A DNA stretch of 5,049 nt. Source: Alphaproteobacteria bacterium (GTDB lineage: Bacteria; Pseudomonadota; Alphaproteobacteria; Sphingomonadales; Rhodothalassiaceae). Under the pieces are notes generated by a model. It worked only from the letters and a program-made list of their open reading frames with translations, ran no database searches and was not told where the DNA came from. Numbering within the stretch: the first letter of the stretch is position 1; each line of letters starts with the position of its first letter. Shown here one piece after another: positions 1 to 5,049 of the stretch. The stretch is from assembly GCA_003694205.1 (NCBI GenBank), contig RFKS01000293.1:1-5049 (forward strand), read 5' to 3'. The position numbers were made by a program, and so were the translations under genes.

Positions 1-143
1 GGGTCGGCGATGCGGGCAAGAAAGGCCGCGGCCGCGGCGCGCGCCTCGTCCGGTGCCGCCCGCAGGCCGCCGGACGCGAAGGCGGCGGCAAGCAGGGCGG
101 GAAACAGGAGGAGAAGAAAATGGCGAGGACGGCGACCGGTCAC
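1..143 (-). CDS. N-terminus of a secreted protein of unknown function (partial, cut by window edge)
   Basis: Forty-seven codons are visible, read leftward from a GTG start and running off the window. The start is well supported: AAAGGAG at 157..151 lies 7 nt upstream. The protein begins with a basic n-region (TGRRPRHF, residues 2-9), then a hydrophobic stretch rich in Leu and Ala (about residues 9-23), with a possible AFA|S signal peptidase I site after residue 23. There is no lipobox cysteine. The paired arginines do not fit the Tat consensus, because Pro-Arg-His-Phe follows them instead of x-Phe-x-Lys. The visible mature part is Ala-rich and predicted helical (DEARAAAAAFLARIAD). This resembles the start of several periplasmic families, such as MlaC/Ttg2D-type lipid-binding proteins, but too little is present to assign one. 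Export across the inner membrane is inferred with fair confidence; function is unknown. The gene lies 112 bp downstream of the dehydrogenase on the same strand, with its own candidate promoter. Confidence 0.72.
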   Translation of the reverse strand, partial: MTGRRPRHFLLLLFPALLAAAFASGGLRAAPDEARAAAAAFLARIAD

Positions 144-167
144 GGCGGGACTCCTTTGACAGGCACG

Positions 168-188
168 ATCGCGACAGTGGGCCGCGAT
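168..188 (-). repeat. inverted repeat (6-bp stem) in the leader of the left-edge gene
   Basis: ATCGCG (168-173) and CGCGAT (183-188) are a perfect inverted repeat around a 9-nt loop. On the minus-strand transcript this would form a GC-rich hairpin about 10 nt upstream of the Shine-Dalgarno sequence at 157..151. No run of U follows it, so it does not look like an intrinsic terminator for the dehydrogenase gene. It may have no function. Confidence 0.3.
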
Positions 189-208
189 TCCGGGGAGCAT
201 CCTGGAAT
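187..208. promoter_or_regulatory. operator-like inverted repeat overlapping the candidate -10 box
   Basis: Half sites ATTCCGGG (187-194) and CCTGGAAT (201-208) are inverted repeats matching at 7 of 8 positions, separated by 6 bp. The 22-bp dyad overlaps the candidate -10 hexamer and the predicted transcription start, where a repressor would normally bind. The symmetry is seen directly; the operator role is inference and the regulator is unknown. Confidence 0.3.
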
Positions 209-234
209 ATAGGGGCCGCGCGGTCCCGCGTCAC
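206..234 (-). promoter_or_regulatory. candidate sigma70 promoter for the left-edge secreted protein
   Basis: Read on the minus strand, GTGACG (234..229, four of six matches to TTGACA) is followed by a 17-bp spacer and TATATT (211..206, five of six matches to TATAAT). Transcription would start near 199, giving a leader of about 56 nt before the GTG start at 143. The AT-rich hexamer stands out in very GC-rich surroundings. This is a consensus match by eye only. The gene could instead be read through from the dehydrogenase. Confidence 0.45.
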
Positions 235-255
235 CGCCCCACCGCAAACAACGGC

Positions 256-1731
256 TCACGATTTCCTGATCTGCAGCTCGACGATCCTGCGCAGTCGCTC
301 GCCATAGGGCGGCTCGGCGCCGATCAGCCGGCCGATATTGATCCGCGACTGACGATAGATCGACTTCGCGTGGCTGAACGTCCGGAAGCCCTCGCGGCCA
401 TGATAGACGCCCATGCCCGAGGGTCCGATGCCGCCGAAGGGCAGGTCCTCATGCGCCACGTGCCACAGGACGTCGCCGAGCGTCACACCACCCGAGACGG
501 TGCGGTCGAGGACCCGACGCTCCTCCTCCCGGTCGCGCCCGAAATAATAGAGCCCGAGCGGGCGGGGGCGGGCATTGACATAGGCGATCGCGTCCTCGAT
601 CGCCCGGTAGGAAACGATCGGCAGCAGCGGCCCGAAGATCTCCTCCTGCATCACCGTCATGCCGTCATCGACGTCGCGCAGGATGTGAAGTGGCAGCACC
701 GTCGAGTTTTCGTCGGCGGTGAAATCCTCGCCCGCGGGGTTGACCACCGTGATCCGCGCCCCCTTGCGTGTCGCATCCTCGATATGGGCGAGAAGCCGCG
801 CCTTGTGGCGGGCGTTCACGATCGGCGTGTAGTCGGGATTGGCCTTGACCGTCGGATAGAACGCGGTTGCCGCGGCCTCGAGTGCCTCCACCGCCGGTGC
901 GACCGCCTCCTCGGGCACCAGCATGTAATCCGGTGCGAGACAGATCTGGCCGGCATTCATCATCTTGCCGATGATGACCCGTCGCGCGGTCTCCGCGAGA
1001 TCGGCGCTACGCGAGACGATGACCGGTGATTTGCCGCCGAGCTCGAGCGTCACCGGCGTCAGATTGTCCGCCGCCGCCCGCATGACATGGCGACCGATCG
1101 CGGTGGCGCCGGTAAAGAGCAGATGATCGAAGGGCAGCGCCGAGAAGACCTGCCCCACCTCGGGCCCACCGGTGATGACCGTGATTTCGGTCTCGTCGAA
1201 ATACTCTCGGATGAGCCGCGCCATGGTGTCGGAGGTCGCCGGCGTGATCTCCGACGGCTTGATCATCACGCGGTTGCCGGCGGCGAGAATACCGGCGAGC
1301 GGGGCGAAGGTGAGGTTGACCGGGAAATTCCACGGGCTGATCAGCCCGACGACGCCCTTCGGCTGATATTCGATCCATGCCTTCGCACCCAAGAGCCCGA
1401 GCGGGAATTCGAGCCGGCGGCGTTCCGGACGCATCCAGCGGCGGACATGCTTCTTCGCAAAGGCGAGCGCCTTGACCGAAGGCGCGATGTCGCTGAACTG
1501 TGACATCAAACGCGGACGACCGCGAAAGTCCTCGGCCATCGCGTCGGCAAGGCTATCGCGGTGCGTGACGAGCAGGGCTCTAGCACGCTCAAGGCGGTCG
1601 ATGCGCACCGCGGCGGATACCGGGCTTTCGGCCAGAACGGCCTTGCGCTGTGCCGCAAGCACCGTTTCCATCGCCGTGCGAAGCACCGCCGTCTCCTGCG
1701 CTGCATTCACCGCCCTCGCTCCACCTTCCAT
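256..1731 (-). CDS. aldehyde dehydrogenase, coniferyl aldehyde dehydrogenase type
   Basis: This 491-residue NAD(P)-dependent aldehyde dehydrogenase should oxidise an aldehyde to the carboxylic acid in the cytoplasm. The superfamily motifs are in order: PWNFP (133-137, oxyanion Asn135), IKPSE (157-161, cofactor-binding Lys158), FTGAT (206-210, Rossmann glycine), LELGGKSP (229-236, general base Glu230), GQIC (261-264, catalytic Cys264) and EEIFGP (363-368). Length is complete for the class 3-like group, which lacks the N-terminal extension of classical enzymes. GQIC followed by LAPDYMLVP, and the tail SHAKSIYRQSR, resemble coniferyl aldehyde dehydrogenases (CalB type), named for oxidising coniferyl aldehyde to ferulate. 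The true substrate could be another aromatic or a medium-chain aldehyde, since no lignin-catabolism genes are nearby. The start is the ATG at 1731, with GGGAGG (1742..1737) 5 nt upstream. An in-frame TTG at 1779 would add 16 residues but has no good ribosome binding site and overlaps the candidate -10 region. The gene is divergent from the phosphatase. Confidence 0.93.
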   Translation of the reverse strand: MEGGARAVNAAQETAVLRTAMETVLAAQRKAVLAESPVSAAVRIDRLERARALLVTHRDSLADAMAEDFRGRPRLMSQFSDIAPSVKALAFAKKHVRRWMRPERRRLEFPLGLLGAKAWIEYQPKGVVGLISPWNFPVNLTFAPLAGILAAGNRVMIKPSEITPATSDTMARLIREYFDETEITVITGGPEVGQVFSALPFDHLLFTGATAIGRHVMRAAADNLTPVTLELGGKSPVIVSRSADLAETARRVIIGKMMNAGQICLAPDYMLVPEEAVAPAVEALEAAATAFYPTVKANPDYTPIVNARHKARLLAHIEDATRKGARITVVNPAGEDFTADENSTVLPLHILRDVDDGMTVMQEEIFGPLLPIVSYRAIEDAIAYVNARPRPLGLYYFGRDREEERRVLDRTVSGGVTLGDVLWHVAHEDLPFGGIGPSGMGVYHGREGFRTFSHAKSIYRQSRINIGRLIGAEPPYGERLRRIVELQIRKS

Positions 1732-1779
1732 GTCCGCCTCCCGTCCCTGTGCTGCGGTCTCCCACCGGTCTCCGAGCAA

Positions 1780-1785
1780 AATATA
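1780..1785 (-). promoter_or_regulatory. possible -10 element of the aldehyde dehydrogenase promoter
   Basis: TATATT on the minus strand, inside an AT-rich patch in GC-rich DNA, lies about 50 bp upstream of the ATG at 1731. The same CCTATATT string occurs at the candidate promoter of the left-edge gene (213..206). No acceptable -35 hexamer is seen at 15-18 bp spacing, so this is weak. The patch could also serve the divergent phosphatase gene. Confidence 0.25.
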
Positions 1786-1866
1786 GGACAGGCAAACGCG
1801 ATTGCGCGCTCACAAATCCGGCAGCGGCGACGGTGACGCCCAGGAGGCTTGTCTTTGATTGCCGAC

Positions 1867-1888
1867 TCGGCCAGACAGAAGCGGCCGA
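1867..1888 (+). repeat. inverted repeat (6-bp stem) in the phosphatase leader
   Basis: TCGGCC (1867-1872) and GGCCGA (1883-1888) are a perfect GC-rich inverted repeat around a 10-nt loop, ending 27 bp before the phosphatase ATG. It could be a leader hairpin or a protein-binding dyad. A 6-bp match is also possible by chance at this GC content. Confidence 0.28.
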
Positions 1889-1915
1889 TCCGAACATCCA
1901 GCAACGGGGTCAGTC

Positions 1916-3388
1916 ATGCTCCTTTCACGCCTCGCTCCCGCCCTTCTCGTTCTCGTGGCCGCGCTCCCGGCGCTCGCGCAGGAGCCTCCGATGCCGCCAC
2001 GCGACGATCCCATGTGGCGCGCAGCCGAGGCAGCGCTCACCGCACGCATGGCGTTGCGCCCGAACGAGGGACGGGCGAAGAACGTGATCCTCTTCATCGG
2101 CGATGGCATGGGCGTCTCCACGATCACCGCCATCCGCATCTTCGATGGCCAGAGCCGGGGCAACCCCGGTGAGGAAAACGCACTCTCCTTCGAGCGCTTC
2201 CCTTATACGGCACTCGTCAAGACCTACAATGTCAATGCGCAGGTGCCCGACTCGGCCGGCACCGCGAGCGCGATCATGACCGGGCTCAAGACCAATCGCG
2301 GGGTCATCGACATGGCGGCGAGCCGCGAGGTGGCGACCTGCGGCGACCCGGCCGACGGCGTGCTGCCGAGCCTTGCCGAGCGGGCGGCGGCGGGCGGTCG
2401 TGCAATCGGGGTGGTGACCACGGCGCGGCTTACCCATGCGACCCCGGCCACGGTCTATGCCCACAGCCCGTCACGCGAATGGGAGGCCGATGTCGATCTC
2501 AGCGCTGAGGCGCGGGAGAATGGCTGCACGGACATCGCCGCACAGCTCATCGCCTTCTCCCATGGCGAAGGCGTGAATGTCGCGATGGGCGGCGGCCGCG
2601 CCAATTTCCTGCCGCGCGAAAAGGGCGGTCGCCGCGGTGACGGCCGCGACCTCGTCGCTGCCTGGCGCGCGCACCATGCCGATGCGCAGACGGTGACCAC
2701 GGCCGGCGAGCTTGCCGCGATCGACCCCGCATCGACGCATCACCTGCTAGGCCTCTTCGCCGACTCGCACATGGCCTATGAGGCAAAACGCGGGGACGAC
2801 CAGCCCTCGCTCGCCGAGATGACCCGCCGCGCGATCGACATTCTGGCCCAGGATGATGACGGCTTCTTCCTGATGGTCGAGGGCGGACGCATCGACCATG
2901 CCCATCACGCGGGCCGCGCCGCCCTTGCGCTGCGCGACGGTCAGGCCTTCGCCGACGCGGTGACCGCGGCTCTGGCGCGGGTCAATCTCGACGAGACGCT
3001 GATCATCGTCACCGCCGACCACAGCCATGTCTTCACCATTGCCGGCTACCCCGCGCGCGGCAATCCGATCCTCGGGCTTGCCCGCGGGCTTGACGAACAC
3101 GGCCACCCCACGGGCAAGCCACTGCTTGGCGCCGACGGCAAGCCCTACACGACGCTCGGCTACTGGGACGGCCCCGGAGCCCTCGCCGGTGAACGCCCCG
3201 ATCTCGACGAGAAGACGGTGACGGCGCTCGACTATCGCCAGCAGGCGGCGGTACCGCTGCATTCGGAAACCCATGGCGGGGAGGACGTGGCGGCGTTCGC
3301 CGTCGGTCCCTGGGCGCATCTTGTGGGTGGCGTGATGGAACAGAACCTGCTCTATCACGTGATGGCGCGCGCGATGGCGCTGCGCTAG
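1916..3388 (+). CDS. periplasmic alkaline phosphatase, animal-type
   Basis: This 490-residue alkaline phosphatase (Pfam Alk_phosphatase family) should hydrolyse phosphate monoesters in the periplasm with two zinc ions and one magnesium ion. A signal peptide is clear: MLLSR, a Leu/Val/Ala core, and an ALA|QE cleavage site after residue 21. Active-site residues, with E. coli PhoA equivalents from memory: Asp63 in IGDGMG (Asp51), nucleophile Ser113 in PDSA (Ser102), Thr176 (Thr155), Arg187 (Arg166), Glu322 in VEGGRIDH (same number), Asp327, His331, Asp368-His369 in TADHSH (369-370) and His453 in ETHGGEDV (His412). His174 and His328 replace PhoA Asp153 and Lys328, as in animal enzymes. TYNV, SHVF, YRQQ..VPL and the 381-448 insertion match the animal crown region. 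Cys142 and Cys204 fit the conserved animal disulfide. There is no GPI-type tail. The ATG at 1916 is chosen because the signal peptide starts there, although the upstream GGGG is a weak ribosome binding site. An in-frame TTG at 1859 would add 19 residues. The gene converges on the EAL gene. Confidence 0.93.
   Translation: MLLSRLAPALLVLVAALPALAQEPPMPPRDDPMWRAAEAALTARMALRPNEGRAKNVILFIGDGMGVSTITAIRIFDGQSRGNPGEENALSFERFPYTALVKTYNVNAQVPDSAGTASAIMTGLKTNRGVIDMAASREVATCGDPADGVLPSLAERAAAGGRAIGVVTTARLTHATPATVYAHSPSREWEADVDLSAEARENGCTDIAAQLIAFSHGEGVNVAMGGGRANFLPREKGGRRGDGRDLVAAWRAHHADAQTVTTAGELAAIDPASTHHLLGLFADSHMAYEAKRGDDQPSLAEMTRRAIDILAQDDDGFFLMVEGGRIDHAHHAGRAALALRDGQAFADAVTAALARVNLDETLIIVTADHSHVFTIAGYPARGNPILGLARGLDEHGHPTGKPLLGADGKPYTTLGYWDGPGALAGERPDLDEKTVTALDYRQQAAVPLHSETHGGEDVAAFAVGPWAHLVGGVMEQNLLYHVMARAMALR
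3385..3388. other. interlocked stop codons of two convergent genes (CTAG)
   Basis: The palindrome CTAG supplies TAG to both strands: 3386-3388 ends the phosphatase and 3387..3385 ends the EAL gene. The two reading frames overlap by four bases, with no intergenic space. No hairpin followed by a T run was seen near it on either strand, so any terminator must lie inside the opposing gene or termination is Rho-dependent. Confidence 0.9.
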
Positions 3389-4446
3389 CTGTCGGCGGAA
3401 GCGTTCCCGGAGAGCGGCGCGTCGGCCGGGCGGCCGAAGAAATAGCCCTGCATGAAGTCGGTGCCCATCGAGCGCAGCAGGCTCGCCGTCTTTTCGTCCT
3501 CGACGCCCTCGGCGATGACCAGCACGTCCGATTGCTTTGCGGCATCGACCATGTTGGCGGTGATGTTCCAGATCGCCGGTTCCTTGCGGATGCGGCTGAC
3601 CAGCGACTTGTCGAGCTTGATATAGTCGGGCTTGAGCCCGATCAGCATGGTGAGATTGTTGAACCCGCTGCCGAAATCGTCGAGCGCGATGCGATAGCCG
3701 GCGCTGCGGCAGAAATCGATGACGCCGGCGAGCTTGTCGATATCATCGACCGCCTCGCTTTCGACGATCTCGAAGACCACCCGGCCGGGATCGATGTCCG
3801 CTGCCTCGATGAGATCGAGCGTATCGGTGAAGGCCGACTGTGCAATCGACACGCTGGCCGGCAGGACATTGATGAACAGACGCTCGCGAATTCCGAATTG
3901 TGCCGCGGTGCGCACGGCACTGTCGCGCGCCGCGGCATCGAGGCGGGCCCCGAGCTCGCCCTCGGCGGCGAGAAACATCTCGAGCGGCGGCACCATGCCG
4001 CCATCGCGCTTGAGCCCGCGCAGCAGGAATTCATATCCATGCACAGCGCCGTCGGAGGCATTGACGATCGGCTGCATCAGGCTCTTGTAGCGGCCCTCGC
4101 TGATCAGCTCGGCGAGCCAGCGCGTGGAATGGTGCCTGACGAAGGATTCGACCGTATCGATGCGCGCGAAATCGGCGAGCCGCGGCGCCGCCTCGGTAAA
4201 GACGAGCGCTTTCGTCTGACGCTGGCAGTCGAGGCCCATCCCCTCGCCGAGCGTGCGCGCCAGCGCTTCCACATCCTCGGCGAAGACGCCGACGACGCGG
4301 CTCGAATCGGTTGCGAAACTGGCAAACCCGGCGGCCGTCAGCATCTCGGCGATGTCGACCGCCACCGACGTACTCTCGGCCCACAGAAGAACCCGCAGGA
4401 CCGTTGCCTCGCCGGCCGGTGCGGTCGTCTTGAGCAAAGGAAGCAT
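3385..4446 (-). CDS. EAL-domain cyclic-di-GMP phosphodiesterase
   Basis: This 353-residue cytoplasmic protein should hydrolyse the second messenger cyclic di-GMP to linear pGpG, lowering its level and so typically favouring motility over surface attachment. The EAL domain spans about residues 113-345. All expected catalytic and metal-binding residues are visible: Glu139 in YEFLLRG (the EAL signature, here EFL), Asn193 in INVLP, Glu226 and Glu229 in FEIVES, Asp256-Asp257 in DDFGSG, Lys277 in YIKLDKS, Glu313 in AEGVE, Gln333 in MQGYFFGRP. No GGDEF domain or membrane segment is present. Residues 15-100 form an undefined N-terminal region whose first part (LRVLLWAES...EMLTAAGFASFATDS) looks faintly like a receiver domain but lacks the acidic phosphorylation pocket. 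The start is the ATG at 4446, because GAGGGG (4458..4453) lies 6 nt upstream. The ATG at 4518 (377 residues) has a poorer site and its extra residues look non-conserved, but it cannot be excluded. The stop interlocks with the convergent phosphatase stop. Confidence 0.9.
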   Translation of the reverse strand: MLPLLKTTAPAGEATVLRVLLWAESTSVAVDIAEMLTAAGFASFATDSSRVVGVFAEDVEALARTLGEGMGLDCQRQTKALVFTEAAPRLADFARIDTVESFVRHHSTRWLAELISEGRYKSLMQPIVNASDGAVHGYEFLLRGLKRDGGMVPPLEMFLAAEGELGARLDAAARDSAVRTAAQFGIRERLFINVLPASVSIAQSAFTDTLDLIEAADIDPGRVVFEIVESEAVDDIDKLAGVIDFCRSAGYRIALDDFGSGFNNLTMLIGLKPDYIKLDKSLVSRIRKEPAIWNITANMVDAAKQSDVLVIAEGVEDEKTASLLRSMGTDFMQGYFFGRPADAPLSGNASADS

Positions 4447-4614
4447 CAACGACCCCTCAGATGCCTGAGCGGTTTGCGAAATTCCTGCGCCGGTGACATT
4501 GGCGTGCTCGGTCCTCATTCTATCTTCACAGGGAGCGATACGGTGATCCCCGTTTCGCAACCGAGGCTAGCGACCAAGGATAAACAAAATCTTAGCGACC
4601 GGACGCGCAACCCC
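4447..4614. other. intergenic region between asparaginase and EAL gene
   Basis: If the EAL gene starts at 4446 this 168-bp stretch is its upstream region; if it starts at 4518 only 4519-4614 is noncoding. It holds the EAL Shine-Dalgarno sequence (4458..4453), an AT-rich patch at 4576-4594 unlike its surroundings, and two copies of TAGCGACC. The patch contains -10-like words on the minus strand (TAAGAT 4594..4589; TTTATC) without a matching -35, so I do not call a promoter. No intrinsic terminator for the asparaginase is visible. Confidence 0.45.
4568..4600. repeat. 8-bp direct repeat TAGCGACC flanking an AT-rich patch
   Basis: TAGCGACC occurs at 4568-4575 and again at 4593-4600, 25 bp start to start. 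The 17 bp between them are AT-rich (AAGGATAAACAAAATCT). Repeats flanking the likely promoter of the EAL gene could be tandem regulator sites. The repeat is seen directly; the role is inference. Chance duplication is possible. Confidence 0.35.
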
Positions 4615-5049
4615 TCACGAATTGAGGAGGGCCGCGATCTCGTCGCGCGTCCGCCCGGCGGCGAGCGCGAGGATGAGCAGAAGGCGCGCCTTTGCCGGCG
4701 ACAGCGAGCCTGCCGGGATGAGGCCACGGGCGATGAGATCCCGCTCGCCGCCCCGGTAGCCATAGGTGCGCTCCAGCACCGGGCCGGCACCGGTCGCACT
4801 CGCCAGAATGACCGGCATACGGTCCGCGAGCGTCGCCGCGCGGTCGGCCATGGTCTCGGCGAGATGACCGGCGCCGAAGGCGGCAATAACGACGCCCGCG
4901 ATGTCCGGCGGCAGATGATCGAGCTCGGCGCCGTCGCTCCCGAAAACCGCCGGCACGAGGACCACCCGCGGCAACGGTACCTCCGGCGCCGGGCGTGGCA
5001 GACGCGGTGGCAGTCGGGGACGGGCAAGACACAGCACCCGGCCCTCGAC
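4615..5049 (-). CDS. L-asparaginase family protein, C-terminal part (partial, cut by window edge)
   Basis: The last 144 codons and a TGA stop (4617..4615) are visible; the frame stays open to the window edge, so an internal GTG at 5037 is not the start. The segment matches the C-terminal domain of the asparaginase/glutaminase family, which hydrolyses asparagine to aspartate and ammonia. Seen in order: a beta strand VVLVPAVFG (visible residues 29-37), LPPDIAGVVIAAFGAGHLAE (46-65, the GxGN/H turn), PVILASATGAGPV (79-91), YGYRGGERDLIARGLIPAG (96-114) and LSPAKARLLLILALA (116-130). In E. coli AnsB the turn is GNGN and its Asn248 contributes to the neighbouring active site; here His62 of the visible segment sits there. 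The catalytic threonines lie in the N-terminal domain outside the window, so activity cannot be judged. Type I (cytoplasmic) versus type II (periplasmic) also cannot be decided without the N-terminus. It lies upstream of the EAL gene on the same strand, but the 96-168 bp gap argues against tight coupling. Confidence 0.85.
   Translation of the reverse strand, partial: VEGRVLCLARPRLPPRLPRPAPEVPLPRVVLVPAVFGSDGAELDHLPPDIAGVVIAAFGAGHLAETMADRAATLADRMPVILASATGAGPVLERTYGYRGGERDLIARGLIPAGSLSPAKARLLLILALAAGRTRDEIAALLNS

Larger units (their letters stand above)
1732..1915. other. divergent intergenic region between dehydrogenase and phosphatase
   Basis: These 184 bp must carry the control signals for both divergent genes. 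Seen here: the dehydrogenase Shine-Dalgarno sequence (1742..1737), the AT-rich patch at 1778-1785, an isolated AGGAGG on the plus strand at 1842-1847, and an inverted repeat at 1867-1888. I looked for tandem CTGTCAT-like elements (Pho box) expected for phosphate-controlled phosphatases and found none convincing, so PhoB control is not supported by the sequence. No rightward -35/-10 pair is clear. Confidence 0.5.

Noticed and set aside
100..143. A twin-arginine export signal in the left-edge protein
   Set aside because: The Arg pair is followed by Pro-Arg-His-Phe, which does not fit R-R-x-F-x-K, and the hydrophobic core is strong, as in ordinary Sec signals.
212..227. The GC-rich palindrome as an intrinsic terminator of the dehydrogenase gene
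   Set aside because: The stem would be short with an internal mismatch and a four-base loop, and the sequence after it is not a U run.
370..1029. A 219-codon open frame on the plus strand within the dehydrogenase gene
   Set aside because: It lies antisense to a gene with all aldehyde dehydrogenase motifs, has low-complexity Arg/Asp-rich composition and matches no family I recognise. Long antisense frames are expected in DNA this rich in GC.
1732..1779. A 16-residue N-terminal extension of the dehydrogenase from a TTG at 1779
   Set aside because: There is no ribosome binding site at the TTG, whereas the ATG at 1731 has GGGAGG at ideal spacing. The TTG also abuts the AT-rich patch that may be the -10 element.
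1732..1915. A possible Pho box or other phosphate-control element upstream of the phosphatase
   Set aside because: Single partial words such as CAGTCAT and CCTGTCC occur, but no pair of CTGTCAT-like repeats at 11-bp spacing was found.
4515..5032. Two further minus-strand open frames over the asparaginase (170 and 146 codons)
   Set aside because: Both are Arg/Ser-rich shadows of the asparaginase frame, which alone carries recognisable family motifs.
1..5049. CRISPR arrays, tRNA or rRNA genes, insertion sequences, and a linked defence or biosynthetic system
   Set aside because: No repeat-spacer periodicity, cloverleaf-like segment, transposase motif or terminal repeat was seen. The five genes belong to common, unlinked families.

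Overview
The window is a gene-dense, very GC-rich stretch of chromosome-like DNA. Codon third positions are mostly G or C. Gene content (a coniferyl-aldehyde-type dehydrogenase, a secreted alkaline phosphatase, a stand-alone EAL protein, an asparaginase) and base composition suggest a Gram-negative proteobacterium, most likely an alphaproteobacterium. That placement is inference, because no rRNA, tRNA or phylogenetic marker is present. I see no mobile element, CRISPR array or phage gene.

Layout, left to right. (1) 1-143, minus: the first 47 codons of a secreted protein of unknown identity, with a GTG start, a strong Shine-Dalgarno sequence and a signal peptide. (2) 144-255: an intergenic region with a candidate sigma70 promoter and several dyads for that gene. 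(3) 256-1731, minus: a complete NAD(P)-dependent aldehyde dehydrogenase of the coniferyl aldehyde dehydrogenase group. (4) 1732-1915: a divergent intergenic region. (5) 1916-3388, plus: a complete periplasmic alkaline phosphatase that resembles the animal enzymes more than E. coli PhoA. (6) 3385-4446, minus (possibly starting at 4518): a cytoplasmic EAL-domain cyclic-di-GMP phosphodiesterase with all recognisable catalytic residues. Its stop codon interlocks with the phosphatase stop on the palindrome CTAG. (7) 4447-4614: an intergenic region with an 8-bp direct repeat. (8) 4615-5049, minus: the C-terminal part of an asparaginase, cut by the window edge.

The genes do not form one pathway. The dehydrogenase and phosphatase are divergent, the phosphatase and EAL gene are convergent, and the two edge genes are separated from their neighbours by 112 and 96-168 bp. 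Each looks like its own transcription unit. I found no convincing new system. The points most worth a second look are the animal-type active site and crown of the phosphatase with an apparently lost calcium site, the operator-like dyad over the promoter of the left-edge gene, the undefined N-terminal domain of the EAL protein, and the start-codon choices.
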